Part shown: one piece after another, positions 37,931-47,063 of the stretch
Numbering within the stretch: position 1 is the stretch's first letter
Layout: each line of letters begins with the position of its first letter
NCBI GenBank assembly: GCA_017305715.1
Contig: JAFKKG010000022.1
Coordinates: 1-64,000, forward strand
From: Hyphomicrobiales bacterium
GTDB lineage: Bacteria > Pseudomonadota > Alphaproteobacteria > Rhizobiales > Xanthobacteraceae
Length of the DNA stretch: 64,000 nt
Direction: 5' to 3'
The notes under the pieces: model-generated
The model's input: only the letters and a program-made list of their open reading frames with translations
What the model was told of the DNA's origin: nothing
The model's database searches: none
Made by a program: the position numbers and the translations under genes

Positions 37931-39061
37931 CTATGCCCCGGCCTTGGGGGCCCGCGGCTCGACCCGCGATCCGTCTGACAGCAACAACTGACCGTCGACC
38001 ACCACGCTCTCGCCGCCGGACAGTCCCTCGGAAATCACCGAAATGCCCTGGGCGGTGCGGTCGACCTTGACCGATTGCTTCTTGGCGACGCCGTCCTTGA
38101 CCAGGAACACGTAATTGCCCTCCTGGCTGCGCTGGACGGCGACCGTCGGCACCACGACGGCGTCCTCGCTGCGAATCGTCAGCTTGGTCGCGACCAGGGT
38201 TCCCGGCCACAGGGTCTCATTCTCGTTGTTCATGATGCCGCGCACGGTGACCATGCCGGTGGTCGAATCCACGGTGTTCTCCACCATCGCGACCGCACCG
38301 CTTTCAGAGCGCTGATGGCCCGGGATCGTCGCCGTTACCCCGGATACCCCCTTCGCCATCGACTCGCGCAGATCGACCAGCACGCGCTGGGGCACGGCGA
38401 AAGCCACATAGACCGGCGCCATCTGGTTGATGACGGCGAGCGGCGTGAGATCGGCCGGCCGCACGAAATTTCCGACCTTCACATTGGCCGCGCTGATCCG
38501 GCCGGCGAACGGAGCGCGGATCAAAGTGTAGCTTTTCTGGACCTTCAGATTGTCGAGCGCCGCCTGGTCGGCCTTGATGGTGCCGATCAGGATGTCGGCG
38601 GCCGTCTTGGCGTTGTCGAGATTGACCTGCGTGGTGGCGCCCTTGCCAATCAGTTCCCCGTAGCGCTTGAGATCGCGTTGCGCCCCCTCGAGCTGGGCCT
38701 GATCCTTGGCCAGCGTACCCACGGCCTGCTCGATCTGGGCGTCGATCTGGCGCGCATCGAGCGTGAACAGCAGGTCGCCTTCGGCGACCTTGGCGCCGTC
38801 CTCGAAATGCACCGAAACGATGGTGGTCTCGACCCGCGATTTCAGCGCGACGCTGGAAATCGGCGTGACCATGCCGATCGCATCGACATCGACGGGTACG
38901 GATTTGCGTTCGGCCTTGGCCAGTTCCACCGAGACCACGCGGGGCCGCTGCGGCCCCTGGGCGCTGGCATTGCCACCCATCCACGACGATCGGGTTGTAT
39001 AGGCGGCCGCGGCGGCGATGCCGATAATGCCGGCAAAAAGTAATAAGCTACGCTTTTTCAT
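37931..39061 (-). CDS. RND efflux periplasmic adaptor (membrane fusion protein)
   Basis: 376 residues from ATG 39061 (MKKRSLLLFAGII); the frame upstream to 39178 is not convincing. N-terminal anchor, then the barrel-sandwich hybrid with VHFEDGAKVAEGDLLFTLD, an alpha-hairpin (about 100-160, AQLEGAQRDLKRYGEL), the second lipoyl half (FAGRISAANVKVGNFV), and a beta-barrel to the end. It links the pump to an outer-membrane channel. First gene of the three-gene unit adaptor-pump-amidohydrolase. Confidence 0.92.
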   Translation of the reverse strand: MKKRSLLLFAGIIGIAAAAAYTTRSSWMGGNASAQGPQRPRVVSVELAKAERKSVPVDVDAIGMVTPISSVALKSRVETTIVSVHFEDGAKVAEGDLLFTLDARQIDAQIEQAVGTLAKDQAQLEGAQRDLKRYGELIGKGATTQVNLDNAKTAADILIGTIKADQAALDNLKVQKSYTLIRAPFAGRISAANVKVGNFVRPADLTPLAVINQMAPVYVAFAVPQRVLVDLRESMAKGVSGVTATIPGHQRSESGAVAMVENTVDSTTGMVTVRGIMNNENETLWPGTLVATKLTIRSEDAVVVPTVAVQRSQEGNYVFLVKDGVAKKQSVKVDRTAQGISVISEGLSGGESVVVDGQLLLSDGSRVEPRAPKAGA

Positions 39062-39216
39062 ATTTTTCACGTCCGTCGGCGCGCAAAGGAGGGGACAGTT
39101 GGTTCCCCGCCCTTGACGGCGACTTTTACGCCTTATTTCTAGATGGTTACCACAGGCTCGCGGCACATGGTATGCCACTGAAGCGAAAATGTGTGGTCAC
39201 AATCCGGGCTTTTGCA

Positions 39217-40008
39217 ATGCGTATTGCTACGTGGAACGTCAATTCGATCCGGCAGCGGATCGATCATCTCCTGACCTGGCTGAAGGATTGTTCGCCCGAC
39301 GTCGTCTGCCTGCAGGAAATCAAATGCATGGACGACGCGTTTCCGCGGCTGGAGATCGAGGCACTCGGCTACAACGTCGTCACCCACGGCCAGAAGACGT
39401 TCAATGGCGTCGCGCTGCTGTCCAAGCTGCCGTTCGACGAGACCAAATCGGGCCTCGCCGGCGACGACGAGGACGTCCATGCCCGTTTCCTGGAAGGCTT
39501 GGTGCCCCTGAAAAAGGGCGTGCTGCGCATCGCCTGCCTTTACCTGCCCAATGGCAACCCTGCGGATTCGGACAAATACCCCTACAAACTCAAATGGATG
39601 TCGCGGCTTCTTGAATACTCGAAGGAGCGGCTTAAAGCGGAAGAGCCGCTGATCCTGGCGGGCGATTTCAACGTCATCCCCGCCGCCGCCGACGTCTACA
39701 ACCCCGCCGCGTGGGCCAATGACGCGTTGTTCCGCCCGGCCACCCGTGAGGCCTTTCAATCGCTGCTCGGGCTCGGCCTGACCGACGCGCTGCGCGCGGT
39801 GAACGATTCCCCGGGCCAGTACACGTTCTGGGACTACCAGGCCGGGGCCTGGCAGAAGAACTGGGGCATCCGGATCGACCATCTGCTGCTGTCGCCGCAG
39901 GCCAGCGACCGGCTGACCAATGTCGGGATCGACAGCTACGTGCGGGCCTGGGAGAAGCCGTCGGACCACGTGCCGGTCTGGGCCGATCTCGATCTCGAAA
40001 TGGCGTAA
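39217..40008 (+). CDS. xthA: exodeoxyribonuclease III
   Basis: 263 residues from ATG 39217 (MRIATWNVNSIRQR), which aligns with the family start; longer frames are unlikely. Metal and catalytic motifs: VVCLQEIKCMDD, GDFNVIP, GIRIDHLLLSP and SDHVPVWADLDL. It is a 3'-5' exonuclease and AP endonuclease in base-excision repair. It diverges from the efflux adaptor and converges with the exoR-like gene. Confidence 0.95.
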   Translation: MRIATWNVNSIRQRIDHLLTWLKDCSPDVVCLQEIKCMDDAFPRLEIEALGYNVVTHGQKTFNGVALLSKLPFDETKSGLAGDDEDVHARFLEGLVPLKKGVLRIACLYLPNGNPADSDKYPYKLKWMSRLLEYSKERLKAEEPLILAGDFNVIPAAADVYNPAAWANDALFRPATREAFQSLLGLGLTDALRAVNDSPGQYTFWDYQAGAWQKNWGIRIDHLLLSPQASDRLTNVGIDSYVRAWEKPSDHVPVWADLDLEMA

Positions 40009-40073
40009 GCCGCTTACCCATACGTATCGGCCGCCGTCAGGCGACCCGCGGCCCGCTCGCACGCCGGCAGGAA

Positions 40074-40961
40074 TCAGTCCTTGCGGCCCTGCACCCAGTG
40101 CTCGAGCATCTGCAGCGCCATGGCGCGGTCGTCTTCCGACGCCTTGGTGATCGCCCGGTTGTAGCTTTCCTTGATCCAGACCTCGTCGGCGGTGGCGCTG
40201 TCGCGCGCCAGCGTCAGCCACATCAGCCCGCGCGCCCGCTGCGGCGGCAGCCGGTCGCCGTTGAACAGCATCTGGCCGAGCAAGGCCTGCGCCTGATGCT
40301 GGCCCTTCTGGGCGGCGAGACCGAGCCAGCGCGCGCCGTAGCGGAAATCGTCCCGCGAGGCGTCGGGGGTCTTCAAATAAAGCCGCGCCAGATCGTATTG
40401 CGCGTCCGCATTGCCAAAATAGGACGCGGCATAGGAGAACATCTCCCGCGCCCGCTCCCGGTCGACCTTGACCTTCGAATTGGGAATGCCGTTGAGGTAA
40501 TAGCGCCCAAGCGCCACGAAGGCGTTGGCGACGATCGCCGCCTGCGGCGCCGACGGGGAGTCCTCGGCATGCTGGTTGGCGATGCGGCTGAAATATTCGA
40601 ACGCCCGCAGATCGTCCTGGGTAACGCCGTCGCCATCGGCATACATCCGTCCCAGCTTCCACTGGGCCACGGGATGACCGTCTTCGGCGGCATATTGCAG
40701 GGAGCTCAGCGACGTCGAGGTCGCCGCGGCAGCCGCGGTCGCTGGCGGAACCGCCTTTTTCAGGGCCGTGCCACCCAAGCCACCGCCCAAACTTTGGCCG
40801 TTCAATACTTGACTGTTCAATACCTGGGCCGCGGGCTGGGAAACCACCGGAAGGGCGGCATCTTTCGGATTTACCGGCGCACCATCGAATGCGAATCCAG
40901 GACCGGCCACCGGCGCGGCCCCTAACATCAACGCAAAAACGATACGCCTAGATGTCCGCAT
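40074..40961 (-). CDS. exoR: Sel1-repeat periplasmic protein, ExoR-like
   Basis: 295 residues from ATG 40961 (MRTSRRIVFALMLG), beginning a signal peptide that ends near AFA. After a low-complexity Val/Leu/Gln region, four or five Sel1 repeats run from about residue 95: LQYAAEDGHPVAQWKLGRMY, FVALGRYYLNGI, AASYFGNADAQYDLARLY, and AQKGQHQAQALLGQML. The pattern resembles ExoR of Sinorhizobium and Agrobacterium, the periplasmic inhibitor of the ExoS-ChvI system that controls succinoglycan and motility. Assignment to ExoR is likely but not proven; no exoS or chvI lies here. Confidence 0.8.
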   Translation of the reverse strand: MRTSRRIVFALMLGAAPVAGPGFAFDGAPVNPKDAALPVVSQPAAQVLNSQVLNGQSLGGGLGGTALKKAVPPATAAAAATSTSLSSLQYAAEDGHPVAQWKLGRMYADGDGVTQDDLRAFEYFSRIANQHAEDSPSAPQAAIVANAFVALGRYYLNGIPNSKVKVDRERAREMFSYAASYFGNADAQYDLARLYLKTPDASRDDFRYGARWLGLAAQKGQHQAQALLGQMLFNGDRLPPQRARGLMWLTLARDSATADEVWIKESYNRAITKASEDDRAMALQMLEHWVQGRKD

Positions 40962-41738
40962 CACACTGGTTCTCGTGCGCACCACCCGGATGGGAAACAG
41001 CGCCATCCAACGCCAGCCCAATCCGCAGGGCCTATTCCACAGCGCACCCGACGAGCAGTTAGTCGCGCGAGGCCGCCATTTGGTCTCATGTTCGGCGGGT
41101 CCGGCGTCGGTCACCTTTTCGTTAAGACTCCCGACATCGGCGCCGCCGGCGGTCCGCACCAAATCCGGATGCGAATCCCGCTTCCCGCTCGTGAGGTTTT
41201 CGGTGATCGTCGGGCCCATGACGGTGAGGCAATTCCCGTCCCGCTGGCCATTTTCGAGCAGCGTCTTCATCAGAAGCGATATGACGCCTGTTTCCCGCAG
41301 GTCTTTGGCAACATAACGGCCGGCCGGGTTCAAACCCGCGGCGCACGGAGTCTTTTTGAAGATTTCCCCTGAATCAAATTTGTTCGCTGACAGGTGCGGT
41401 GCAGCATCGGTCGCTTCGCCGGTGGCCGCGACATCCGCGGCACTGAACGAGGGCACGGCACGCGCGAGGCCCACCGTCCCGTGACGGCTCGGCACCCTGC
41501 CCTTGATGTTGCTCCTGGCGTCCATCGCGAACCTGTTTCCCCAGCCGCCTCGTCTTCGCGAGCGCCGTGGCCATCAGCCTACGCAGATCATTTCATGGAG
41601 GGGTGTGGCTAAAAAGCGGCGCATGCAAGTGCGGGCTGTGAAAACGGTTAAATGCCCCAGAACTGTTGCGGTCACGCAACAATCGTGGCGTGACGGCAAC
41701 GATCGACAGCCCAATTTGCGCAGGTCGTGGAACCAAAA
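40962..41738. other. 777-base gap upstream of the exoR-like gene
   Basis: I find no credible gene. Open frames on both strands lack ribosome sites and protein features. The only clear structure is a dyad at 41664-41681. The gap should hold the promoter of the exoR-like gene and the 3' end of the P450 transcript. Confidence 0.55.
41664..41681. promoter_or_regulatory. inverted repeat TGTTGC-N6-GCAACA
   Basis: A perfect 6-base dyad with a 6-base spacer (GGTCAC), 57 bases past the P450 stop codon. A second pairing, TCACGC with GCGTGA, overlaps it. It could be an operator or a weak hairpin. Confidence 0.4.
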
Positions 41739-42986
41739 TCATGCCACCCGTGCCTTTTCCCGCTCGGCTCGCCTACTTGCCGCACCGGCCACAACCGGCA
41801 ACCGGTCGATGGCCCTGAGTCCCGGCCGCTTGCGCCATTTGATCTCGGACGGATCAACGGCAAGCGCCAGTCCCGGCCAGCGCCGCAACAGCGATTTGAG
41901 GGCGCACCGGCCTTCAATGCGGGCTAGCTGATGGCCGAGGCAGAAATGAATCCCGGTGCCGAAGGCGATGTGGCGGTTCGGCTTGCGCTGCAAATCGAGC
42001 CGCTCGGGGTGCGGATTGGCCAGGGGATCCATGTTGGCGGCCGCCAGCATCGGCATGACCTTGTCGCCTTTCTTCACGGTGACGCCGCCGAGGTCGACAT
42101 CGCGGCGCACATAGCGCGGCTTGGTGAATTGCACCGGCGTGATGAAGCGCAGAAACTCCTCGACCGCCAGATCCAGCCTGTGGTCATCTTCGCGCAGCCA
42201 GTCGCGCAGATCCGGGTTCTTCAACAGTTCGAGCACCGAGCCGCTGATCAGGTGCGTCGTGGTCTCGTGGCCGGCGAACAGCAGCAGGAACACCATCGAC
42301 ACGATCTCGCTGCGGCTGATTTTCCCGCCATCCTTCTCGACGCGCACGATCTCGGCGATCAATCCCTGCCCGCCCTGCCGGCGCACGGTTTCCAGATGCG
42401 CTTCGATATAGCGCCGCATCGAAAAAATCTTCGGTAGCATGCCAAGGAAGCCGAGCGCGCCGCTGAAGCGGGTGAAGCCGCTGGCCCATTCCGTGAATTT
42501 TGCGCGGTCGGCCAGCGGCAGCCCGAGCAGTTCGCAAATCACCGACAGCGGCAATTTGCGGGCGAAGCGCTCGACGAGACCGGCCGGACTTCCTTCGGCA
42601 AACAATTCATCGGCGAGCGCGTCGCCGATCGCCTGGATATGCGGCTCCATGTCGAGCACGGCGCGACGTCGGAACGCTTCGTCGACGATGTCGCGCAGCC
42701 GCTTGTGGTCGGGCTCGTCCATCGACAGCATGCTGTTGGCCAGCGTGCGCACGATTCCCGGCATCCACCATTGCAGGCCGGCGACATTGCCGTCCTCGCG
42801 GCGGATGGTGAAAATGTCGGTGTCCTTCAAGACCTGATCGGCCAGCGCCTGGGTGGTCGTGGCCCAGACCTTGCCGATGATCGGGAACCGCACCTCGACG
42901 ACCGGACCCATGCGACGCAGATTCTCGATCGCGGCGGCGGGGTTGCGAAAGAACTCCTGGCTGGTGAGGTCTGCCTGCAAGGTCAT
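41739..42986 (-). CDS. cytochrome P450
   Basis: 415 residues, soluble bacterial type. AAGGAACAG precedes the ATG. Diagnostic motifs: I-helix oxygen site LFAGHETTTHL, ExxR in EEFLRF (Glu-Phe-Leu-Arg), and the heme loop FGTGIHFCLGHQ with the iron-ligand cysteine. It should oxidise a small organic substrate using ferredoxin and reductase; neither partner is encoded nearby. Family and substrate cannot be given. Confidence 0.94.
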   Translation of the reverse strand: MTLQADLTSQEFFRNPAAAIENLRRMGPVVEVRFPIIGKVWATTTQALADQVLKDTDIFTIRREDGNVAGLQWWMPGIVRTLANSMLSMDEPDHKRLRDIVDEAFRRRAVLDMEPHIQAIGDALADELFAEGSPAGLVERFARKLPLSVICELLGLPLADRAKFTEWASGFTRFSGALGFLGMLPKIFSMRRYIEAHLETVRRQGGQGLIAEIVRVEKDGGKISRSEIVSMVFLLLFAGHETTTHLISGSVLELLKNPDLRDWLREDDHRLDLAVEEFLRFITPVQFTKPRYVRRDVDLGGVTVKKGDKVMPMLAAANMDPLANPHPERLDLQRKPNRHIAFGTGIHFCLGHQLARIEGRCALKSLLRRWPGLALAVDPSEIKWRKRPGLRAIDRLPVVAGAASRRAEREKARVA

Positions 42987-43079
42987 GGGCTGTTCCTTCG
43001 CTCAGTTCCGGGAGCTGAATATGAGATCGTGCGGCTGGAATTCCAGATGCTGCAACAGTCACAATTCGGCGCCCCGGCC

Positions 43080-43540
43080 TCGAGCCGGAACGACGAAAAC
43101 CATGACTTCGCATTCTCGCGACGCAGTGCGCCCGAGCTTTGCCAGAAATTTCCCGCCCTCTCAAAACGGAGGGCACAGGGAAGACCGGGTGCGCGCTGCA
43201 CCCGCGGTCTCGTGTGCAATGTGCACTAAAAAATGCGCACACGAGCATACAGGGCAGCGGTGAACACCCGGCCTTCCCTGCGCAATGGCTTTACGGCTTA
43301 TAACGAGCTCTCCCCGGAGAACGGCTCTTTTGCCTCCGTTGCGCCCTGGGAAGTCGAACGCCCCCAGGAGCATGGACGCCAGCAACGCGGCGTCAGGACC
43401 ACACGTCTTTGCCGTACGCTTCGGCCGCGCTCGTCAGGCGACAACCTCCGCGTCCATCGCTCCCCGCCCCTCGTTGTGACGATGGCCAACGCCCCTCTGA
43501 GCAGGACGGGATGGCGGGAAATATGCCGCTGATTTTTGTT
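43080..43540. repeat. Bradyrhizobium-type structured dispersed repeat
   Basis: I recognise this as an element repeated many times in Bradyrhizobium genomes, with a GC-rich body ending near TTGTGACGATGGCCAACGCC (about 43477) and a tail to about 43540. It has nested pairing: 43173-43191 with 43265-43283 (near CCGGGTG and CACCCGG), enclosing CTCGTGTGC (43209-43217) with GCACACGAG (43237-43245). Short open frames in it are often mis-annotated as genes. Boundaries are approximate and recall-based. Confidence 0.7.
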
Positions 43541-43670
43541 TCTGTAAATACGAAATATTTTTTATTTGGGGCTTGACATTGCTTCTGCCAATCAGAAGTG
43601 GTTTACCCGTCCCCCCGGCCTTCGACCAGGAACGGCTGCCAAGCCGACATGGCCAGATATAGCGTCCGTC

Positions 43671-43697
43671 AATCGGGTGATCGGACATCACCCGATT
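43671..43697. promoter_or_regulatory. perfect 11-base inverted repeat upstream of the autotransporter gene
   Basis: AATCGGGTGAT (43671-43681), spacer CGGAC, and its complement (43687-43697). It lies 89 bases before the likely autotransporter start and about 100 bases after a TTGACA box (43573-43578) that precedes a CTTCTG-N5-CAGAAG dyad. An operator or a leader hairpin are both possible. Confidence 0.5.
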
Positions 43698-43785
43698 GGG
43701 TGTCCCGCTTCTGCAACGATTGCCCTCCAAGTTCAGAACTCGCGTGTGTCAGAGTATCGCAGACCGGGGCACCCTTCTAAGGTGA

Positions 43786-45657
43786 ATGAAGCTCCCGGAA
43801 TCGGAACTGGCTTGGAAGGGGCGCGGCGATGTTTTCGCCGCGAAGGAAATGATAATTTTAGGTCGCTACGCCGCTTTTGTTGCGCAAACGCTTCATTGTG
43901 GGGCTGTTCAGGCAGGAACGAAAAAGGCCGGGCCGAGTTTTCTCTTGGGCACGGCCCTATCTCTCGCCACCGCTTTCGCGATTGTGCTGCTGACCGGCGA
44001 GGCGACTCTGGCCGATTGCACTCCGCAAGCGGCAAATGGCGTGACGGCGACTTGCAGTGGCAACACGATCAATCAGGGCGCCGACGTTCCCGGCTCCAGT
44101 GCCAGCTTCTGGGGCTACGGTACTTCCAACCTGACCGGTGTCACGGTCACGGTCACGGTCAATAACAACGCCTCGGTCACCGGTACTGTTTCCGGGATCA
44201 ATCTTGCCGACGCTATCGTGATCAACAACGCCGGCGCCACCATCAGCGGCTCCTTTTACGGCGTTGACGCCACAACCACCTTTGCTCATGTCACCAATTC
44301 CGGCAGCATCATCGCCACCACCTTCGCTGGGGTCCACGCTTTCATCAACGCGACGGTAATCAACAACGCCGGCGGTAGTATCACGGGGCCGGCCGGTGTC
44401 GTTGCAGAGACAGGCACTGCCAACGTCACCAACTTTGGCAGCATCACGGGCGATACGACTGCCAACCCCGGCATCTACGGTTCTGCCGGCGCAACGGTCA
44501 TCAACCATGCCGGCGCCACCATCGTCGGTGGCGCGTATGGCGTTCGCGGCAACAACGGCCTCGTCGCGGTCACAAACTCCGGCAGCATTTCCGCCACCGA
44601 CGCCAACAGCTACGGCATCATTGCTCTCAACAACGCGACCGTCACCGTGACGAACAATGCTGGCGCGATCGTCACCGGCGGCATTTTGGGAATTCGCGCC
44701 GACGGTTTCGCGGATATTACCAACTCGGGCAACGTCAGCGGCACCTTCTCCGCCTCCACGGGCATTGTTGCCACTCGACTGACGTTGATCAACAATGCCG
44801 GTGGCAGCATAACGGGCCTCGATTACGGAGTTCGTGCCGGCGGCGGGTCTTCGGTTTTCAACGCCGGAACGATCTCCGGCGGCATCGCGGCGCTACTGTT
44901 CAGCGGCGCCGGCAACACGCTGACGCTGGGGCCGGGTTCGGTGATCTCGGGTAATGTGCAGAACCTCGCCGGCGCTTACACGTTCCAGCTCGGCGGCATC
45001 GGAGCGGCGACGTTCGATGTCAGCAGGCTCGGCCCACAGTATCAAGACGTCGCCACCTTCAATAAGATCAACAACTCGGTGTGGACGCTGACCGGCACGA
45101 GTACTTACGCCGGTCCCATCAACGTCAACGGCGGCACGCTCAGCGTCGACGGCAACATTGCTTCCGCCAGCTCCGTCACAGTCAATACGGGCGGCACGCT
45201 CGGCGGCAACGGCACCGTCGGCACCACCACGGTCAATGCCGGCGGCGCGCTGGCGCCCGGTAATTCGATCGGCCTGTTGACGGTGCAGGGCAGCCTCACT
45301 TTCGCGGCGGCGTCGAGCTACATGATCGAAGTCTCGCCCGCCAATGCCGATCGCACCAACGTGACCGGAACGGCCAACCTCGGGGGTGCGACGGTCCGTG
45401 CCAGCTTTTCGGCGGGCAGCTACGTCGCGAAGCAATACACCATCCTCAATGCGGCCGGTGGCCTCGGCGGCACCACATTCGGATCAATGGTCAATACGAA
45501 TCTGCCTTCCACCATCACGCCGAGCCTGAGTTACGACAGCAACAATGCCTATCTCAACATCGCCATCAGCTTCGCAGTGCCGGCCGGCCTCAATCAGAAC
45601 CAACAGGCGGCCGGCAACGCGCTGATCAATTCAACACGACCGGCGGAATCCCGCTGA
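43786..45657 (+). CDS. autotransporter passenger, N-terminal part of a frameshifted gene
   Basis: 623 residues before a premature TGA. A basic N-terminus precedes a signal peptide (about 47-76, ending EATLADC). Residues about 110-345 form at least six imperfect beta-helix repeats with VINNAGATI..G and VTNSGSI patterns, followed by a PATR-type segment, LTGTSTYAGPINVNGGTL, which helps passenger transport. The reading continues in the +1 frame as the beta-barrel at 45657-46760: a base is missing at about 45627-45632, where related proteins read NALINFFNTTGGIPL-like sequence. So this is one gene, about 991 residues if repaired. The start is uncertain; ATG 43849 is an alternative. Confidence 0.75.
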   Translation: MKLPESELAWKGRGDVFAAKEMIILGRYAAFVAQTLHCGAVQAGTKKAGPSFLLGTALSLATAFAIVLLTGEATLADCTPQAANGVTATCSGNTINQGADVPGSSASFWGYGTSNLTGVTVTVTVNNNASVTGTVSGINLADAIVINNAGATISGSFYGVDATTTFAHVTNSGSIIATTFAGVHAFINATVINNAGGSITGPAGVVAETGTANVTNFGSITGDTTANPGIYGSAGATVINHAGATIVGGAYGVRGNNGLVAVTNSGSISATDANSYGIIALNNATVTVTNNAGAIVTGGILGIRADGFADITNSGNVSGTFSASTGIVATRLTLINNAGGSITGLDYGVRAGGGSSVFNAGTISGGIAALLFSGAGNTLTLGPGSVISGNVQNLAGAYTFQLGGIGAATFDVSRLGPQYQDVATFNKINNSVWTLTGTSTYAGPINVNGGTLSVDGNIASASSVTVNTGGTLGGNGTVGTTTVNAGGALAPGNSIGLLTVQGSLTFAAASSYMIEVSPANADRTNVTGTANLGGATVRASFSAGSYVAKQYTILNAAGGLGGTTFGSMVNTNLPSTITPSLSYDSNNAYLNIAISFAVPAGLNQNQQAAGNALINSTRPAESR

Positions 45658-46760
45658 TGTTCGGCACGCTGACGCCGGCCGGATTGACGCAAGTCTCTGG
45701 CGAGACGGCGACCGGATCGCAGCAGACCACCTTTGGCGCCATGAACCAGTTCATGGGCGTGATGACGGACCCGTTCGTTGCCGGCCGCGGCGATCCGGTC
45801 GGCGCTGGCGGAAGTCCGAATGCGTATGCGGATGAGCGCATGGCCTACGCCGCCAAACGCAAGCCCAATGATGCGCTGGCGGCGATCTACACCAAGGCGC
45901 CGCCGGCGCCCGTGTTCGAACAGCGCTGGAACGTGTGGGCCGCGGGCTTCGGCGGGTCGCAGACTACGGACGGCAACACGGCCGCCGGATCGAACGGCAC
46001 GCGCAGCAGCATCTATGGCGTGGCGGCTGGTGCCGACTATCGCCTCTCGCCGAATACGCTGGCGGGATTTGCGCTGGCCGGCGGCGGGACGAATTTCAGC
46101 GTCAACGGATTTGGCTCGGGCCGCTCGGACCTGTTCCAGGCCGGCGCGTTCATCCGGCACACGATCGGCGCGGCGTATCTGTCGGGCGCCCTCGCCTATG
46201 GCTGGCAGGACATCACGACAGACCGCACCGTGACCGTTGCCGGCATCGATCGCCTGCGTGCGCAGTTCAACGCCAACGCGTGGTCAGGCCGTGTCGAAGG
46301 CGGCTATCGCTTCGTATCCCAGGGCTTTGGCTGGACGCCTTATGCCGCGGGCCAGTTCACCACCTTCGATCTTCCGGCCTATGCCGAACAGGCGATCGTC
46401 GGCGTCAACACCTTTGCGTTGAGTTACGCCTCCAAGAGCGTGACCGACACGCGCAGCGAGCTCGGCCTACGCACCGACAAATCATTCGCGGTGCAAGACG
46501 GCATCTTCACGCTGCGCGGCCGTGCTGCCTGGGCGCACGACTTCAATAGCGATCGAGCCGCATCCGCGACGTTCCAAACGCTGCCGGGTGCATCCTTCGT
46601 CGTCAACGGCGCACGACAAGCTTCCGACGCCGCGCTCGTAACCGGCTCTGCCGAAATGAAATGGATCAACGGCTGGTCGGTCGCCGGCACCTTCGAAGGC
46701 GAGTTCTCCGACGTCACCCGCAGCTACGCCGGCAAGGGCGTGGTGCGCTACGCGTGGTAA
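45657..46760 (+). CDS. autotransporter beta-barrel, C-terminal part of the frameshifted gene
   Basis: 367 residues. After a linker (LTPAGLTQVSGETATGSQQ is the usual junction before the translocator), residues about 105-367 form the autotransporter beta-domain: RWNVWAAGFGG, repeated aromatic/Gly beta-strands, and a final GVVRYAW with the C-terminal aromatic needed for BAM recognition. Its apparent ATG lies inside the stop of the upstream frame (TGATG) and is probably an internal Met codon, not a start. No ribosome site or signal peptide; without frame repair the barrel would not be made or would stay in the cytoplasm. Confidence 0.75.
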   Translation: MFGTLTPAGLTQVSGETATGSQQTTFGAMNQFMGVMTDPFVAGRGDPVGAGGSPNAYADERMAYAAKRKPNDALAAIYTKAPPAPVFEQRWNVWAAGFGGSQTTDGNTAAGSNGTRSSIYGVAAGADYRLSPNTLAGFALAGGGTNFSVNGFGSGRSDLFQAGAFIRHTIGAAYLSGALAYGWQDITTDRTVTVAGIDRLRAQFNANAWSGRVEGGYRFVSQGFGWTPYAAGQFTTFDLPAYAEQAIVGVNTFALSYASKSVTDTRSELGLRTDKSFAVQDGIFTLRGRAAWAHDFNSDRAASATFQTLPGASFVVNGARQASDAALVTGSAEMKWINGWSVAGTFEGEFSDVTRSYAGKGVVRYAW

Positions 46761-47063
46761 TCGGAGCCCGCCCGCTTCAATCGTTGGGGTTTGACCACCG
46801 CCTGAATATCGGATTGCACCGCAATCTCGCCACATTGTCTGGTCTTGCTGCAATAGATCAGTATCGCGTCGACACCTGCGAATTGCAGTCGAGTTTCCGA
46901 TGCGGGTTCCAACGCGTTCCGGTTCCATCAGCCGTTGCGTTTCTCCTGTGCTGTTGCCCTGCCGCGACAATCGGTTAATCAACCCTGTGCTAGCTTTTTG
47001 ACGGCTCAGGCCGCACGCGCAAATGCGATTTCTTGGTTTGTGACTCTTGGGGAGCACCATGGA
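46761..47063. other. 303-base gap before the transglycosylase gene
   Basis: No credible gene or clear hairpin. It should hold the promoter and leader of the lytic transglycosylase gene; GGGGAG at about 47049-47054 is its ribosome site. Confidence 0.5.

Noticed and set aside
35093-37978. 961-codon open frame on the + strand
   Set aside because: It lies antisense to the RND pump gene and has low-complexity Arg/Asp/His-rich translation typical of a shadow frame in GC-rich DNA.
40962-41525. Upstream extension of the exoR-like frame
   Set aside because: The signal peptide begins at 40961; the extension has no ribosome site and mixed composition.
43233-43532. Open frames inside the Bradyrhizobium repeat
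   Set aside because: Such frames recur with the repeat itself and are not conserved as proteins.
43573-43598. TTGACA box with CTTCTG dyad as a defined sigma-70 promoter
   Set aside because: No good -10 box at the right spacing; noted only as context.
45655-45659. TGATG as a reinitiation site between two autotransporter proteins
   Set aside because: The second frame has no signal peptide and joins in the middle of a conserved junction, so a one-base deletion is a simpler reading.
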